Shown: positions 47,020-56,827, counted from the first letter of the stretch. The stretch: 64,000 nt of DNA from Fuerstiella sp. (GCA_029245955.1 JAQWOH010000047.1:112319-176318), one strand, 5' to 3'. Notes: generated from the sequence alone by a model not told the origin. Program-made: numbers and translations.

Positions 47020-48837
47020 ATGGCCAGTCGACCTTTGCATTTCCGCATCCGGAACATCCGGTCACGACGTGCCCCCGGCAAATCCTCAGGTGCGGCAGGA
47101 AGATTGGGATTCGTCGTTTTTTGCGTCATGATTTGCATACCCGTCATTCGTGCCGGGACACATCCGGTCATGGCTGATAACAAGGCCGCTGGGCGGCCCA
47201 ACATCCTGTTTATCGCCGTTGACGACCTTAACGACTGGATTGGTTGTCTCGGTGGGAATGCTCAGTCCATCACACCGAACTTTGATCGACTGGCCGCCAG
47301 CAGCGTGCTGTTCACAAACGCTCACTGCCCTGGTGCTGCCTGTAATCCGTCGCGCACAGCCATTATGACAGGCCGTTCTCCGCACCGTTCCGGCCTGTAC
47401 GAAAACGGCCAGAAGATGCGCGAAATTCTGCCGGATACAGAACTCCTGCCTCAGCATTTTCGCAATCACGGATACCACGCCAGCGGCTCGGGAAAACTGC
47501 TGCACTACTTCATTGATGCACAATCGTGGGACGAGTATTTCCCTGCCAGAGAGACCGAAAACCCTTTCCCACGAACACTTTATCCGCCGGAACGCCCGGT
47601 CAGTCTGCCTCGCGGCGGACCGTGGCAGTATGTCGAAACCGACTGGGCCGCCCTCGATGCAACGGACGAAGAATACGGCGGCGACTGGCTGGTGTCGGAA
47701 TGGATTAGCGAACGACTTCAGCAGGACCATCAGAAATCATTCTTTCTGGCCTGTGGTCTCTACCGACCGCACGAACCATGGTTTGTGCCAAAGAAATACT
47801 TCGACCCCTTCCCTCTGGCCGACATACAGCTGCCACCCGGGTACAAAGAAGACGATCTGGCTGATCTTCCGCCAGCGGGAAGACGACGCGGACCAAACCG
47901 ATACTTCCCCCACATTCGCGAACAGGGGCAGTGGAAACAGGGTATCCAGGGGTATCTGGCGTCAATTCATTTTGCCGATGCCATGCTGGGCCGCGTGCTG
48001 GATGCGCTGGAGAACGGTCCCAACAAAGATCATACGATCGTCGTCCTGTGGAGTGATCACGGCTGGCATCTGGGAGAGAAGCAGCATTGGCAGAAGTTCA
48101 CTGCGTGGCGAGCTGTCTCACGCGTGCCCTTGATGGTCCGCGTCCCCAGAGGCACGCCAGGCCTGGCCGCGGGCACGACCGGCGGCAGCCTGTGTACCAG
48201 ACCAGTTAATCTTCTCAGTCTTTATCCAACGCTTACCGAGCTCGCCGGGCTTCCTGCCAAAGCTGACAATGACGGACCAAGCCTGGTTCCGCTGCTGAAG
48301 GACCCGAACGCGGCATGGAATCATGTGTCGCTCACTCACCTGGGTGAACCCGGCAGCTTCGGCCTGAGTGCAGATGAGTGGCGTTATATTCATTACTCCA
48401 ATGATGATGAAGAACTTTACAACATCAAAGACGATCCGTACGAATGGCACAATCTGGCGAACAAGCCTGAACACGCTGACAAACTCGTTGAGCTGCGGGC
48501 AACAGCACCGAAAGACTTCGCGACGCTGGTCAAACCGAAACTGCATTCATTGCCGGCCTTGACATGGCACCCTGCGGGCGACGGACCGACGCCGGCCTCA
48601 CGGCCCGATGGCAATTCGTTTCAGGTGGCATTCGTTAACAAACGGGCGGTGCCTGTCGAACTATTCTGGATGGATCGCCAGGGACAGCCAAAGTCTTATG
48701 GTCTGATCGCTGCGGATAAGATGAAACGTCAGCAGACTCGTCCCGGTGCGGTCTGGATGGTTGCAACGCCGAACGAAGAACAGCGTCTCGGTCACTTTGT
48801 TGTCGGGGATCGTGCAGCTCGGGCCGTTGTGCCGTAG
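47020..48837 (+). CDS. Sulfatase with C-terminal VHL-like beta domain
   Basis: A 605-residue protein. Residues ~58-500 are an iduronate-2-sulfatase-like domain: NILFIAVDDLNDWIGCLGG, CNPSR (108-112, formylglycine Cys), VVLWSDHGWHLGEKQHW, YNIKDDPYEWHNLA. The last ~75 residues (VAFVNKRAVPVELFWMD, QTRPGAVWMVATPNEE) resemble the beta domain of von Hippel-Lindau protein, which in other bacterial enzymes sits as an accessory domain. A basic N-terminus with RR and a hydrophobic stretch (29-44) suggests export; later ATGs at 47128 and 47170 are alternative starts. It likely desulfates a polysaccharide. Confidence 0.88.
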   Translation: MASRPLHFRIRNIRSRRAPGKSSGAAGRLGFVVFCVMICIPVIRAGTHPVMADNKAAGRPNILFIAVDDLNDWIGCLGGNAQSITPNFDRLAASSVLFTNAHCPGAACNPSRTAIMTGRSPHRSGLYENGQKMREILPDTELLPQHFRNHGYHASGSGKLLHYFIDAQSWDEYFPARETENPFPRTLYPPERPVSLPRGGPWQYVETDWAALDATDEEYGGDWLVSEWISERLQQDHQKSFFLACGLYRPHEPWFVPKKYFDPFPLADIQLPPGYKEDDLADLPPAGRRRGPNRYFPHIREQGQWKQGIQGYLASIHFADAMLGRVLDALENGPNKDHTIVVLWSDHGWHLGEKQHWQKFTAWRAVSRVPLMVRVPRGTPGLAAGTTGGSLCTRPVNLLSLYPTLTELAGLPAKADNDGPSLVPLLKDPNAAWNHVSLTHLGEPGSFGLSADEWRYIHYSNDDEELYNIKDDPYEWHNLANKPEHADKLVELRATAPKDFATLVKPKLHSLPALTWHPAGDGPTPASRPDGNSFQVAFVNKRAVPVELFWMDRQGQPKSYGLIAADKMKRQQTRPGAVWMVATPNEEQRLGHFVVGDRAARAVVP

Positions 48838-48993
48838 AAGCCCGATCGTCTGGCAGCTTCTTTTCGCCAGGGGCACTGGACCTTCAGTCATTCTGCCAGG
48901 ATAAATCCAACTTCAATGGTTACATCTACATCAGGTCGTCACTGTCTGTGGGACCGAAACGCCTCACGGACGTCATCATCAGAAAACGAAACT

Positions 48994-49728
48994 ATGCATT
49001 TGCTTCTGTACACCCTTGCAGCTGTCATCTGTTGTACGACACCGTCTTTCGCCACGGATGAAGTCCGAACGGAAACGGAACAGTTGCCGACTGCCGGAGC
49101 AAAGGAACGTCTGCGGATTAAAGGCTGGACCATTCATCTGAACAGCGAACTGCGACAGACTGAACCGGAGAAAACCAGGCAGATGCTCGAGTTGCTGGAT
49201 GTTCAGCTTGACCGAGTCGTTAAGGCGGTGCCGCCAAATGCTCTGGAATCGCTGCGGACTGTCCCCATCTGGATCAATCCTCAGTATGAAGGTGTCCGCC
49301 CCAGTGCCGAGTACCATCCCGGTGCAGGCTGGCTCCGCGACAACGGTCGAGACCCTGCCATGGTAAAAGCAGTGGAAATCACCAACGTGTCCAACTTCGC
49401 CTTCGAAAATCGTCGCATGCCGTATGTGATGCTGCATGAACTCGCTCACGCCTATCATGACCAGGTCCTGGGATTTGATGAACCTGCTGTGATCGCCGCT
49501 TTCGAAGCGGCTCGTGAGTCCGGGGGCTACGAAGAGGTCAGACGATTCAACGGCCGGAAGACTGTCATCGACAGAGCCTACGCCCTGTCGAACCACAAGG
49601 AATACTTCGCTGAATCCACGGAGGCCTATTTCGGCAAAAACGACTTCTATCCGTTCAACCGCGCTGAGTTAAAAGTGCACGATTCGCAGATGCATGATCT
49701 GCTGAAAAAGCTGTGGCAAGTGGAGTGA
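48994..49728 (+). CDS. Exported putative metallopeptidase (HExxH)
   Basis: A 244-residue protein with a signal peptide (MHLLLYTLAAVICCTTPSFA). LHELAHAYHDQ is an HExxH zinc motif, and EYFAESTEAYFGKNDFYPF about 65 residues later holds the probable third ligand Glu, as in gluzincins of the anthrax-lethal-factor/DUF-type group. The start at 48994 is chosen to begin at the signal peptide; the frame is open to 48916. It lies downstream of the sulfatase and may be co-transcribed. Substrate unknown. Confidence 0.78.
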   Translation: MHLLLYTLAAVICCTTPSFATDEVRTETEQLPTAGAKERLRIKGWTIHLNSELRQTEPEKTRQMLELLDVQLDRVVKAVPPNALESLRTVPIWINPQYEGVRPSAEYHPGAGWLRDNGRDPAMVKAVEITNVSNFAFENRRMPYVMLHELAHAYHDQVLGFDEPAVIAAFEAARESGGYEEVRRFNGRKTVIDRAYALSNHKEYFAESTEAYFGKNDFYPFNRAELKVHDSQMHDLLKKLWQVE

Positions 49729-49853
49729 GTTATCAGCTTGCGGCACGACAGCGGATGAACACGCTGTCCGACGTCATTACGTAATAATAAACGTTGTGGT
49801 CACTGCCGGCACGGCATTCAAATCTGCAAAACGCCACAGGATGAACCCATCGC

Positions 49854-51401
49854 TCAGTGATCGCCGACAGAAGGCTTCTTTCGCACGTATTCAATGCTGC
49901 GCAATACCACAGATGTCTGATTCGGTGTCGATTCAAAGTGCGGGCTGATCGCCAGCACTCGTCCTTTGCCGAATTGTGATTCCACCACGGCGGGTGCTCC
50001 AATCATCGTGTTTTTCTGAGGATCATATATTCCATTTTCCGTTCGGAAGTACGCCAGTGGTTTGTAAGCGGGTGCCGAAGGATGGTCTCCCGGAGACAGG
50101 ATGGGGCCGTTCTGATAGTTCACGGAATGGAGCCCGTGAATCCCCAGCGCGGGTTTGCCGTCCTGTGTGATTTCCACATCAACGTCGGTTGCCGGGCCTC
50201 GATACCACATCGACTTACGCCCCTTACCCGGAATTTCGACAGTCTTATTGAACACGGACGCGTTCATCAGATTCAACGACCAGTCGTAGTGTGATGAACA
50301 CAGATATGCTCCTCCGCAGATACCGATCACACCGCCCCCGTTCCGAACATACTGTCGCACGTGATGCCGCCGTTCTTCACCAATGGCTTTACCCTGTTTA
50401 CTGCCGGAACCGCCAGGAAACAACAATACGTCAATCTGTTTCAGCACGGCCGGGCACAGGTCTGCCGGACCAACATGGCTGACCAGAATATCAGGACGAT
50501 TGTCAATGGTACTCAGTACCTTAGCTTCGTTGGCGCCCGCATCATCAAAAATTGCGACGCGCGAAATACCGGGCGAGCTTAGAGGGGACAGCAGGTCTGT
50601 ACAGTCGTCATGAATCAGGCCGATTCGCTGCAGTGCGGCTGACATCATGCATCGCTGCTGCCGGGTCCGCTTCGAAACCGGTTGATCCTTGAACGTGGTT
50701 TCCAGAATGAAACTGTTTGCCCCGAGTTGTTCGTGACATGCTCTAGCAAGACTGCCGTTGACAGGCCCCGACTTCGTCAGCAGGTCAAAATGCCGATCAG
50801 GCGCGACGTCCGCATTCACGGCCTGCTGCAGTGCTCGTGCAAATTCCACCTGTTCAGGAAACGCAATTATGCCGGAACCGACGGACTTCGAGTTTATTCG
50901 GTGAAAATCGAATCCTTCATGCAGGTCGAAAACCCAGTCCGGCTCCTGTTCCGTGGCAAACTGCCAGACGGCCCTGCACAGCGGAGTCAACGGTCTGGAA
51001 TCGCCACTGGTGGAGAAATTGCGGTTGAGATCTCGCCGACTGCGGTCGTTGCGAAAGTCCGGGGCCCAACGCATGTTAGCCGTAAGCCCCGCGCGATTGA
51101 CTTGTGGCAGAACCACCAGTCGCCCGCGAACGATGGGCCAGTGCCGGACCTGATGTGCTGCACGATATCCGGCCGGCTCGTTGCCGTGCATACCTCCGAC
51201 CACCAGTACAGTTGGCCCAGGTGACTGACTGCTGATCACGTACCACGGTGTTTCCCAGGCCGTTCCTGTCCCAAGCGAACCTGTCCGAACTGTGGGTTCC
51301 GCAATGCTGGTGGGTAAGAAACAGATTGAGGCCGTGACAGCCGGAACGATAAGAACAAGGCGCCGTCGCAGCAAAGCGGTGGGGGCAGATGAATTGAGCA
51401 T
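49854..51401 (-). CDS. AstE/aspartoacylase-like carboxypeptidase fused to BPL_N-like amidotransferase domain
   Basis: A 515-residue exported protein. Residues ~60-270 form an M14-type succinylglutamate desuccinylase/aspartoacylase domain: GGMHGNEPAG has zinc ligands His72 and Glu75, DLNRNF binds substrate, FDLHEGFDFH has His161, and ETTF holds a likely catalytic Glu. Residues ~285-505 resemble the BPL_N glutamine-amidotransferase-like domain, with LLFPGGSGSKQG and GICGGAYLCSS (nucleophile-elbow Cys). The N-terminal hydrophobic stretch (15-33) suggests secretion. Joint function unknown; amide or peptide hydrolysis is likely. Confidence 0.8.
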   Translation of the reverse strand: MLNSSAPTALLRRRLVLIVPAVTASICFLPTSIAEPTVRTGSLGTGTAWETPWYVISSQSPGPTVLVVGGMHGNEPAGYRAAHQVRHWPIVRGRLVVLPQVNRAGLTANMRWAPDFRNDRSRRDLNRNFSTSGDSRPLTPLCRAVWQFATEQEPDWVFDLHEGFDFHRINSKSVGSGIIAFPEQVEFARALQQAVNADVAPDRHFDLLTKSGPVNGSLARACHEQLGANSFILETTFKDQPVSKRTRQQRCMMSAALQRIGLIHDDCTDLLSPLSSPGISRVAIFDDAGANEAKVLSTIDNRPDILVSHVGPADLCPAVLKQIDVLLFPGGSGSKQGKAIGEERRHHVRQYVRNGGGVIGICGGAYLCSSHYDWSLNLMNASVFNKTVEIPGKGRKSMWYRGPATDVDVEITQDGKPALGIHGLHSVNYQNGPILSPGDHPSAPAYKPLAYFRTENGIYDPQKNTMIGAPAVVESQFGKGRVLAISPHFESTPNQTSVVLRSIEYVRKKPSVGDH

Positions 51402-51521
51402 GCCAAATTATTTCCAGGTTTGCGTGCGTCATGCAAACGAGTGAGGATATGAAGTGTCAGAGCAGTAGAAAAAATCTGCCGGCAATATCGCAACAGCAGA
51501 AAACCGGGTCGAGACAGCAGC

Positions 51522-52067
51522 GTGAAAAGTATGGTGACACAAACGATAAGTGGCCTGACGCTTCTTGTGGGTGTGTTGCAGGCGTCATCTGCGGACGACT
51601 GGCCACGGCTGAACTGGAATGCGGCGCGCCCGGCAGACGTCGGCATGCATGCAACGCAGCTGGAAAAGGCAAAAAACTATGCGCTCAACGGCAGTGGCTC
51701 CGGTTATGTCATTCGACATGGAAAACTCGTCATGTCGTGGGGCGATGCTCATCGACGCTATGATCTGAAATCGACAACAAAGTCGATTGGTGTCACGTCG
51801 CTTGAGCTGGCCATAGCGGACGGGAAGATGAGACTGGCAGACAGAGCGATTCAACGTCATTCGTCACTTGCCGTTCCGCCGGAGGCCAATCGGCAGGCAG
51901 GCTGGTCAGAGCGTATCACTATCGAGCACCTGGCGACCCGGACCGCGGGATTTGAAAAGCCGGGGGGATACGGAAAACTGACTTTCGAGCCAGGGGCGAG
52001 GTGGGCGTACAGCGATGCCGGGCCAAACTGGCTGGCATATACGCCGGACGTGACCGCCTGGCGGTAG
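51522..52067 (+). pseudogene. Truncated serine hydrolase (beta-lactamase/AmpC-like)
   Basis: A 181-codon frame with a signal peptide and the N-terminal part of a class C beta-lactamase-like hydrolase: GYVIRHGKLVMSWGD, the nucleophile STTK in LKSTTKSIG, IEHLATRTAGFEKPGG, and YSDAGPNWLA. The frame stops soon after this, so the second half, with the C-terminal catalytic motif, is missing; family members are usually 350-500 residues. The start is GTG at 51522. The next gene begins 75 bp later, so the 3' part was deleted rather than displaced. It is unlikely to be functional. Confidence 0.75.
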
Positions 52068-52142
52068 ACACTTTCGCCAGATCAGTCACGATACTGAACA
52101 TTGACCGTTCAGCGTTTTTCTGACCTTCGCCCAAATCGTGGT

Positions 52143-52946
52143 ATGTCCCTCATGAAAAAAAATCCCGTTAAAGCAGCTCTGGCCGCCGGTGAACCCCAGG
52201 TGGGAACATGGCTGTCTTTCGGTAATGTATTTTCTGCCCGTCTGATGGCACGAGTCGGCTTCCCGTGGCTGACGGTGGACCTTGAGCATTCACCGATCGA
52301 CTGGCAGACTGCGTCGCTGATGTTTGCTGCGATCGCGGATTCCGGCTGTGTTCCGCTCGCTCGTGTTCCTCGTGGCGATCACGACCTGATCAAACGAGTT
52401 CTGGACGGTGGAGCGATGGGCATCGTTGTTCCGATGGTGAATACGGTGGCAGAAGCCAGGCTGGCGATCGCGGCGGCAAAGTATCCACCGACGGGAAATC
52501 GGTCCATTGGCGGCAGCATTCCGGCGTTGAATTTTCAGGCCACCGCAGGTGAATATTATCAACATGCCAACGACAACGTTCTGGTCGTTCTGCAAACAGA
52601 GTCCCCCGAGGGAGTCGACAATGCAGACGAGATCTACAGCCTGCCCGGAGTCGACGCGATATTCGTCGGGCCGAACGATTTGCTGTGGCAGATGAAATCT
52701 GAGGACGGAAGCGATCCGACTGCAGATGAGTTTGAAGCCATGTTGCAGCGGATTCTGGCCGCCGGAAAGAAAGCGGGAACGCCGGTCGGTATGCACCTGC
52801 AGACAGTCAACGACGTCGAACGCCGGATCTCCGAAGGCTGGCAGTTTCTGGCCATGCAAAGTGAACTGAAAATGATGGTGACACAGGCCCAGGCACACGT
52901 GAATGCGCTGGGGTTGTCGAAGTCCGGCGATTTGGCTCGTTACTGA
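52143..52946 (+). CDS. HpcH/HpaI-family aldolase
   Basis: A 267-residue class II pyruvate aldolase. It has [30 protein letters not shown] (catalytic His), [19 protein letters not shown] (metal Glu) and VGPNDL (metal Asp region). Family members split 2-keto-3-deoxy sugar acids or 4-hydroxy-2-oxo acids into pyruvate and an aldehyde. It opens a compact plus-strand run with an oxidoreductase and two aldo/keto reductases, consistent with sugar-acid catabolism. ATG 52143 is used; ATG 52152 is also possible. Confidence 0.9.
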   Translation: MSLMKKNPVKAALAAGEPQVGTWLSFGNVFSARLMARVGFPWLTVDLEHSPIDWQTASLMFAAIADSGCVPLARVPRGDHDLIKRVLDGGAMGIVVPMVNTVAEARLAIAAAKYPPTGNRSIGGSIPALNFQATAGEYYQHANDNVLVVLQTESPEGVDNADEIYSLPGVDAIFVGPNDLLWQMKSEDGSDPTADEFEAMLQRILAAGKKAGTPVGMHLQTVNDVERRISEGWQFLAMQSELKMMVTQAQAHVNALGLSKSGDLARY

Positions 52947-53047
52947 TCGGCACGGCCGGATTTCAGGAAATTAAGCTGCCGGTTGGGGCACGCTCCTTAA
53001 CAATTGTCCACATCTGCATCCTCTCATAAGTACCGCAAAGGAACATC

Positions 53048-54100
53048 ATGAAAGTTGCTTTTCTGACGCACGCGGAAGGCGCACATATGAGTGCTTACTT
53101 TTCTGCGCTGGCGACGGCAAAGGATTGCAATGAAGTTGTGCTGGCGGATCCGGGGAATCGATGGCGTGACGATGCCAGGATCGCACTCAAAGATAAGCTG
53201 ACTCAGGTCTATGACAGCCACACAGAGTTGCTGGCCAGGGAGACTCCTGAGCTCTGCCTGGTTTCGATGGAAGCCCTGCATGCTCCGCCCGTGATTGAAG
53301 CTGCATTGAGTTCCGGCTCACACGTGTTTTCGGAGAAGCCCGGCTGTGTCACGCTGGATCAGTTCGAGCAGCTTGCAAATCTGGCAGAATCGAAGCACCT
53401 GCATCTGATGATGGCGTTTGCAAACCGGACCAATCCTGAATCGCTGGCAGCCCGCCGGATGATTCAACAGGGACGCACTGGCCGGATCTTCAGCATCGAC
53501 ATGCGTATTGTGGCCGATCAGACGCGGCTGACCAGGCCCGCGTATCATACAACATGGTACGCAGACAAAGCTCGTGCCGGTGGAGGGCACCTGATCTGGC
53601 TGGGAATTCACTGGCTTGACCTCGCAATGTATCTCACTGGCACAACTATCACTCAGGTCACCGGCGCCACTGCAAATGTTGGAGGACAACCGATCTCAGC
53701 CGAAGATTCCGCGGCTGCCACACTGAAATTCAACAATGGAACGCTGGGCACAATCAACTCAGGTTATTACCTGGACTCCGGATATCACACTGAGATTCGA
53801 ATCTGGGGATCCAAAGGCTGGATTAACCTTGATTCTGTAGGTAGTCCCAAATTGACGTGGTACGAAAATACCGGTCCGATGGCGAAGCAGGTTCAGACGT
53901 TCGATGCTTCCACTGAGCCTCGAGGCTATTCTCCGTTCGTGGAACGGGCCGTGTCTGCGATCGCAAACGAGACCGCGCCGCCGATTACGACTCAGGAATC
54001 GCTGAATACGATGCGTACGGTTTACGGAATTTATCAGGCAGCGGAATCGGGGGGGGCAACATCAATCAATACGTTGCCTGTTCCCTTCAAGCTGCAGTAA
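53048..54100 (+). CDS. Gfo/Idh/MocA family oxidoreductase
   Basis: A 350-residue NAD(P)-dependent sugar dehydrogenase-like protein. HVFSEKPGCVTLDQF is the conserved EKP motif of the family, followed by RTNPESLAARRMIQQGRTGRI and GGGHLIWLGIHWLDLAMYLTG in the substrate domain. The N-terminus starts MKVAFLTHAEGAHMSAYF, lacking the usual GxGxxG of the Rossmann fold, a variant that may affect cofactor binding. The aldo/keto reductase gene follows 14 bp after its stop. It likely oxidises or reduces a sugar or sugar acid in the same pathway as the aldolase. Confidence 0.9.
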   Translation: MKVAFLTHAEGAHMSAYFSALATAKDCNEVVLADPGNRWRDDARIALKDKLTQVYDSHTELLARETPELCLVSMEALHAPPVIEAALSSGSHVFSEKPGCVTLDQFEQLANLAESKHLHLMMAFANRTNPESLAARRMIQQGRTGRIFSIDMRIVADQTRLTRPAYHTTWYADKARAGGGHLIWLGIHWLDLAMYLTGTTITQVTGATANVGGQPISAEDSAAATLKFNNGTLGTINSGYYLDSGYHTEIRIWGSKGWINLDSVGSPKLTWYENTGPMAKQVQTFDASTEPRGYSPFVERAVSAIANETAPPITTQESLNTMRTVYGIYQAAESGGATSINTLPVPFKLQ

Positions 54101-54114
54101 GTTGTCACAGAATT

Positions 54115-55038
54115 ATGAAGTACTCCAGTCTTGGCCATTCCGATCTGTCTGTCAGTTCCATCGGAATGGGGTGTGTCACATTCGGCAGGGAAATTGACGC
54201 TCAGTCATCACTGCGGATCATGGATTACGCCTTCGAACAGGGGATGACACTGTTCGATACTGCAGAAGCGTATGCGCAGGGTGCGTCGGAGCAGGTGGTT
54301 GGCCAATGGCTGAACAGTCGGAATCGGCGTGAAAAGATCGTCCTTGCTACGAAAGTTAGCGGCCCACTGACTCGTGAACGTATCGTATCTTCGGCCGAAG
54401 CCAGCCTGAAACGTCTGCAGACGGATCGGATCGACCTGCTGCAGACGCACGTGTGGGATGATGCCACGCCGCTGGAAGAAACTTTCGAAGGCCTGACCAC
54501 GTTAGTGGACCAGGGCAAAGTACGTTACATCGGCTGCAGCAATTACGATGAATTGCAGCTTGCAGCCGCCCTGGCGCTGAGTGACAAATCCGAGTTCTCG
54601 CGAATGGTAAGCGTGCAACCACCCTACAATCTGGTACAGCGCGGTATTGAAACGGAACTGCTGCCACTGTGTGGCCGTGAGAACATCGGTGTCATCAGCT
54701 ACAGTCCGCTGGGGGCAGGATTTCTTACTGGGAAATATCGACGTGAACGGGCTGTTTCACCTGGCTCACGTTTTGATGTAATTCCGGGGCATCAGGATAT
54801 TTATTTTACAGAACACGGGTATCGGGTGCTGGATCAACTGGACGAATCTGCCGAAGTAACCGGGCAGTCGCATGTTCAACTAGCGTTGTCCTGGATTTTC
54901 GGGCAGCCTGGCGTCACGTCAGTTCTGATCGGCGCACGAAACACCTCACAAATTGACCAGGCCATGAACGCATTCTCTTCATCAACAATCTCACACAAAC
55001 AGCTTCAACACGATATTGCCACGAAACTTTCAGAATAA
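54115..55038 (+). CDS. Aldo/keto reductase (first of two)
   Basis: A 307-residue AKR TIM-barrel protein. MGCVTFGREIDAQSS, LFDTAEAYAQGASEQVVGQ (catalytic Asp and Tyr), VLATKVSG (catalytic Lys) and QTHVWD (His) give a complete tetrad; SYSPLGAGFLTGKYR and SVLIGARNTSQID bind NADPH. It follows the oxidoreductase gene closely and is transcribed with it. The sugar or aldehyde substrate is not known. Confidence 0.92.
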   Translation: MKYSSLGHSDLSVSSIGMGCVTFGREIDAQSSLRIMDYAFEQGMTLFDTAEAYAQGASEQVVGQWLNSRNRREKIVLATKVSGPLTRERIVSSAEASLKRLQTDRIDLLQTHVWDDATPLEETFEGLTTLVDQGKVRYIGCSNYDELQLAAALALSDKSEFSRMVSVQPPYNLVQRGIETELLPLCGRENIGVISYSPLGAGFLTGKYRRERAVSPGSRFDVIPGHQDIYFTEHGYRVLDQLDESAEVTGQSHVQLALSWIFGQPGVTSVLIGARNTSQIDQAMNAFSSSTISHKQLQHDIATKLSE

Positions 55039-55111
55039 CATTCGATGTGGAAAGCCGTTTCGATGACCTGCTGCAGTCGGGTCACAGCCAAATTCGCATC
55101 TGGAATCAATA

Positions 55112-56071
55112 ATGCTCAGGCAGCTTGGACAGTCAGAAATTCATGTTTCATCAGTGGCTATGGGATGCTGGCCGATTACGGGACTAACGACTCTCGACAC
55201 GACCAAAGCAGCCAGTATCAGGACGCTGCATGCCGCTCTGGATAACGGCATCAACTTTCTGGACACTGCGTATGCCTATGGTATCGAAGGCGAAAGTGAA
55301 CAGATGATCGGTGAAGTCATCCGCGGACGTCGCGACAGCGTCGTCGTCGCCACAAAAGGGGGAATCCATCGAGTCGGCAAAGGCCAGGATTTCGATGCTC
55401 GTCCGGAAACTATTCAGCGAGAATGCGATGAGTCTCTGCGGCGACTGGGTACAGACCACGTGGAACTCTATTATCTGCATGCGGCGGATAAGCAGACACC
55501 GATCGAGGAAACTGCCGGGGCTGTCGCGAAACTTATTGCTGATGGGAAGGCAATCACTGCCGGCGCATCGAACTTGAATCTGGAGCAGCTGAAACAGTTC
55601 CACGCCGTATGCCCGCTGACTGCAGTGCAGCCGCATTTCAACATGCTGCAGCAGGAAATCGAAGAGGAGATCGCACCCTGGTGTCGTGAGAACAGCATCT
55701 CGCTGTGTGTGTACTGGCCGCTCATGAAAGGTCTGCTGGCCGGGAAACTCGAGCGTGGCCATCAGTTCGCACCTGGCGACGGGCGAGCAAAATACCCGAT
55801 GTTTCAGGGGGACGAATGGCAGAAGAATCATGATTTCCTGGACGAACTTCGGTCAATTGCACACGATATTGGTGTCACGGTTTCGCAATTGGTAGTTGCA
55901 TGGACGATTCGTCAGCCAGGCATCACGTCTGCTTTATGCGGTGCAAAAAGAGACTGGCAGATTCAGGAAACGTCTGCCGCTATGAGGATCAACCTGGACA
56001 AGTCTATACTGGCGACCATCCATGACGCATTACAGCGACGGGGTCCGTCTGTGTCACGGGCTGCTGTGTAA
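55112..56071 (+). CDS. Aldo/keto reductase (second of two)
   Basis: A 319-residue AKR with MGCWPITGLTTLDTT, FLDTAYAYGIEGESEQMIG, VVATKGG and YYLHAAD matching the family tetrad. It differs from the preceding AKR gene by more than half of its residues, so it is not a recent duplicate. The response regulator starts 17 bp after its stop, implying co-transcription. Confidence 0.92.
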   Translation: MLRQLGQSEIHVSSVAMGCWPITGLTTLDTTKAASIRTLHAALDNGINFLDTAYAYGIEGESEQMIGEVIRGRRDSVVVATKGGIHRVGKGQDFDARPETIQRECDESLRRLGTDHVELYYLHAADKQTPIEETAGAVAKLIADGKAITAGASNLNLEQLKQFHAVCPLTAVQPHFNMLQQEIEEEIAPWCRENSISLCVYWPLMKGLLAGKLERGHQFAPGDGRAKYPMFQGDEWQKNHDFLDELRSIAHDIGVTVSQLVVAWTIRQPGITSALCGAKRDWQIQETSAAMRINLDKSILATIHDALQRRGPSVSRAAV

Positions 56072-56088
56072 CCACGAGGAATCATCGC

Positions 56089-56775
56089 ATGAAAGTGCTT
56101 GTTGCCGAGGATGATCAGTTTACTCGCAACGGACTTGTCGAAGTGCTGGAAAGCGAAGGCTATCAGGTCATTGCGGCAGCCGACGGAACAGAAGCCATTC
56201 GACGGTTTCAGGATCAACGGCCTGACTTTGTCTGCCTGGACATCATGATGCCTGGCCGCAGTGGCTACGAGGCCTGCAGCGCGATCAGAGCCGACTGTCC
56301 GGATGTACCGATTATTTTTATCAGTGCGAAGTCGGAAGAAGTGGACCGGCTGGTAGGCTTTGAAGTCGGTGCTGACGACTTCATCACCAAGCCGTTCAGC
56401 GTGCGGGAAGTTGTGGCTCGAGTGCGGGCCGTGGCCCGTCGCTGCTGTGCGGCAAAGCCTGAAGTTTCGGCCGAATTCACGATGGGCGACCTGACCGTAT
56501 TACCAGGCGAACTGCGCGCAAAACGGGGTGACAATGTCATCGATCTCAGCCCGCGTGACGCAAAGATCCTGCAACTACTTTATGACAACCCGGGCAAAGC
56601 CCTGGACCGTAATGTCATCTTCGATTACGCGTGGGGCGAAGATTATTTCCCAAACAGCCGAACTCTGGATCAACATGTTTCGCAACTTCGAAAACGCGTT
56701 GAAGTCGATCCGAAGGAGCCCAGTCTGATTCGTACGGTGCACGGCGTTGGCTATCGTTATGATCCGGAAGCATAA
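56089..56775 (+). CDS. OmpR-family response regulator
   Basis: A 228-residue regulator. The receiver domain has the acidic pocket AEDD, phosphoacceptor Asp51 in VCLDIMMPG, and KPF with the conserved Lys. The winged-helix DNA-binding domain (about residues 130-226) ends in LDQHVSQLRKRVEVDPKEPSLIRTVHGVGYRY. GAGGAATC lies before the ATG. No histidine kinase is in the window, so it is an orphan here. Its placement after the catabolic genes suggests, but does not prove, that it regulates them. Confidence 0.93.
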   Translation: MKVLVAEDDQFTRNGLVEVLESEGYQVIAAADGTEAIRRFQDQRPDFVCLDIMMPGRSGYEACSAIRADCPDVPIIFISAKSEEVDRLVGFEVGADDFITKPFSVREVVARVRAVARRCCAAKPEVSAEFTMGDLTVLPGELRAKRGDNVIDLSPRDAKILQLLYDNPGKALDRNVIFDYAWGEDYFPNSRTLDQHVSQLRKRVEVDPKEPSLIRTVHGVGYRYDPEA

Positions 56776-56810
56776 GACCATGGCATGACGGTACGCCGGA
56801 ACGATTCGTT

Positions 56811-56827
56811 TCACCGCCCAACGGTGA
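56811..56827. terminator. Hairpin between convergent regulator and rsmE genes
   Basis: TCACCG/CGGTGA with a CCCAA loop, flanked by T-rich and A-rich bases on its two sides, lies between the response regulator stop and the rsmE stop and could terminate both. Confidence 0.5.
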
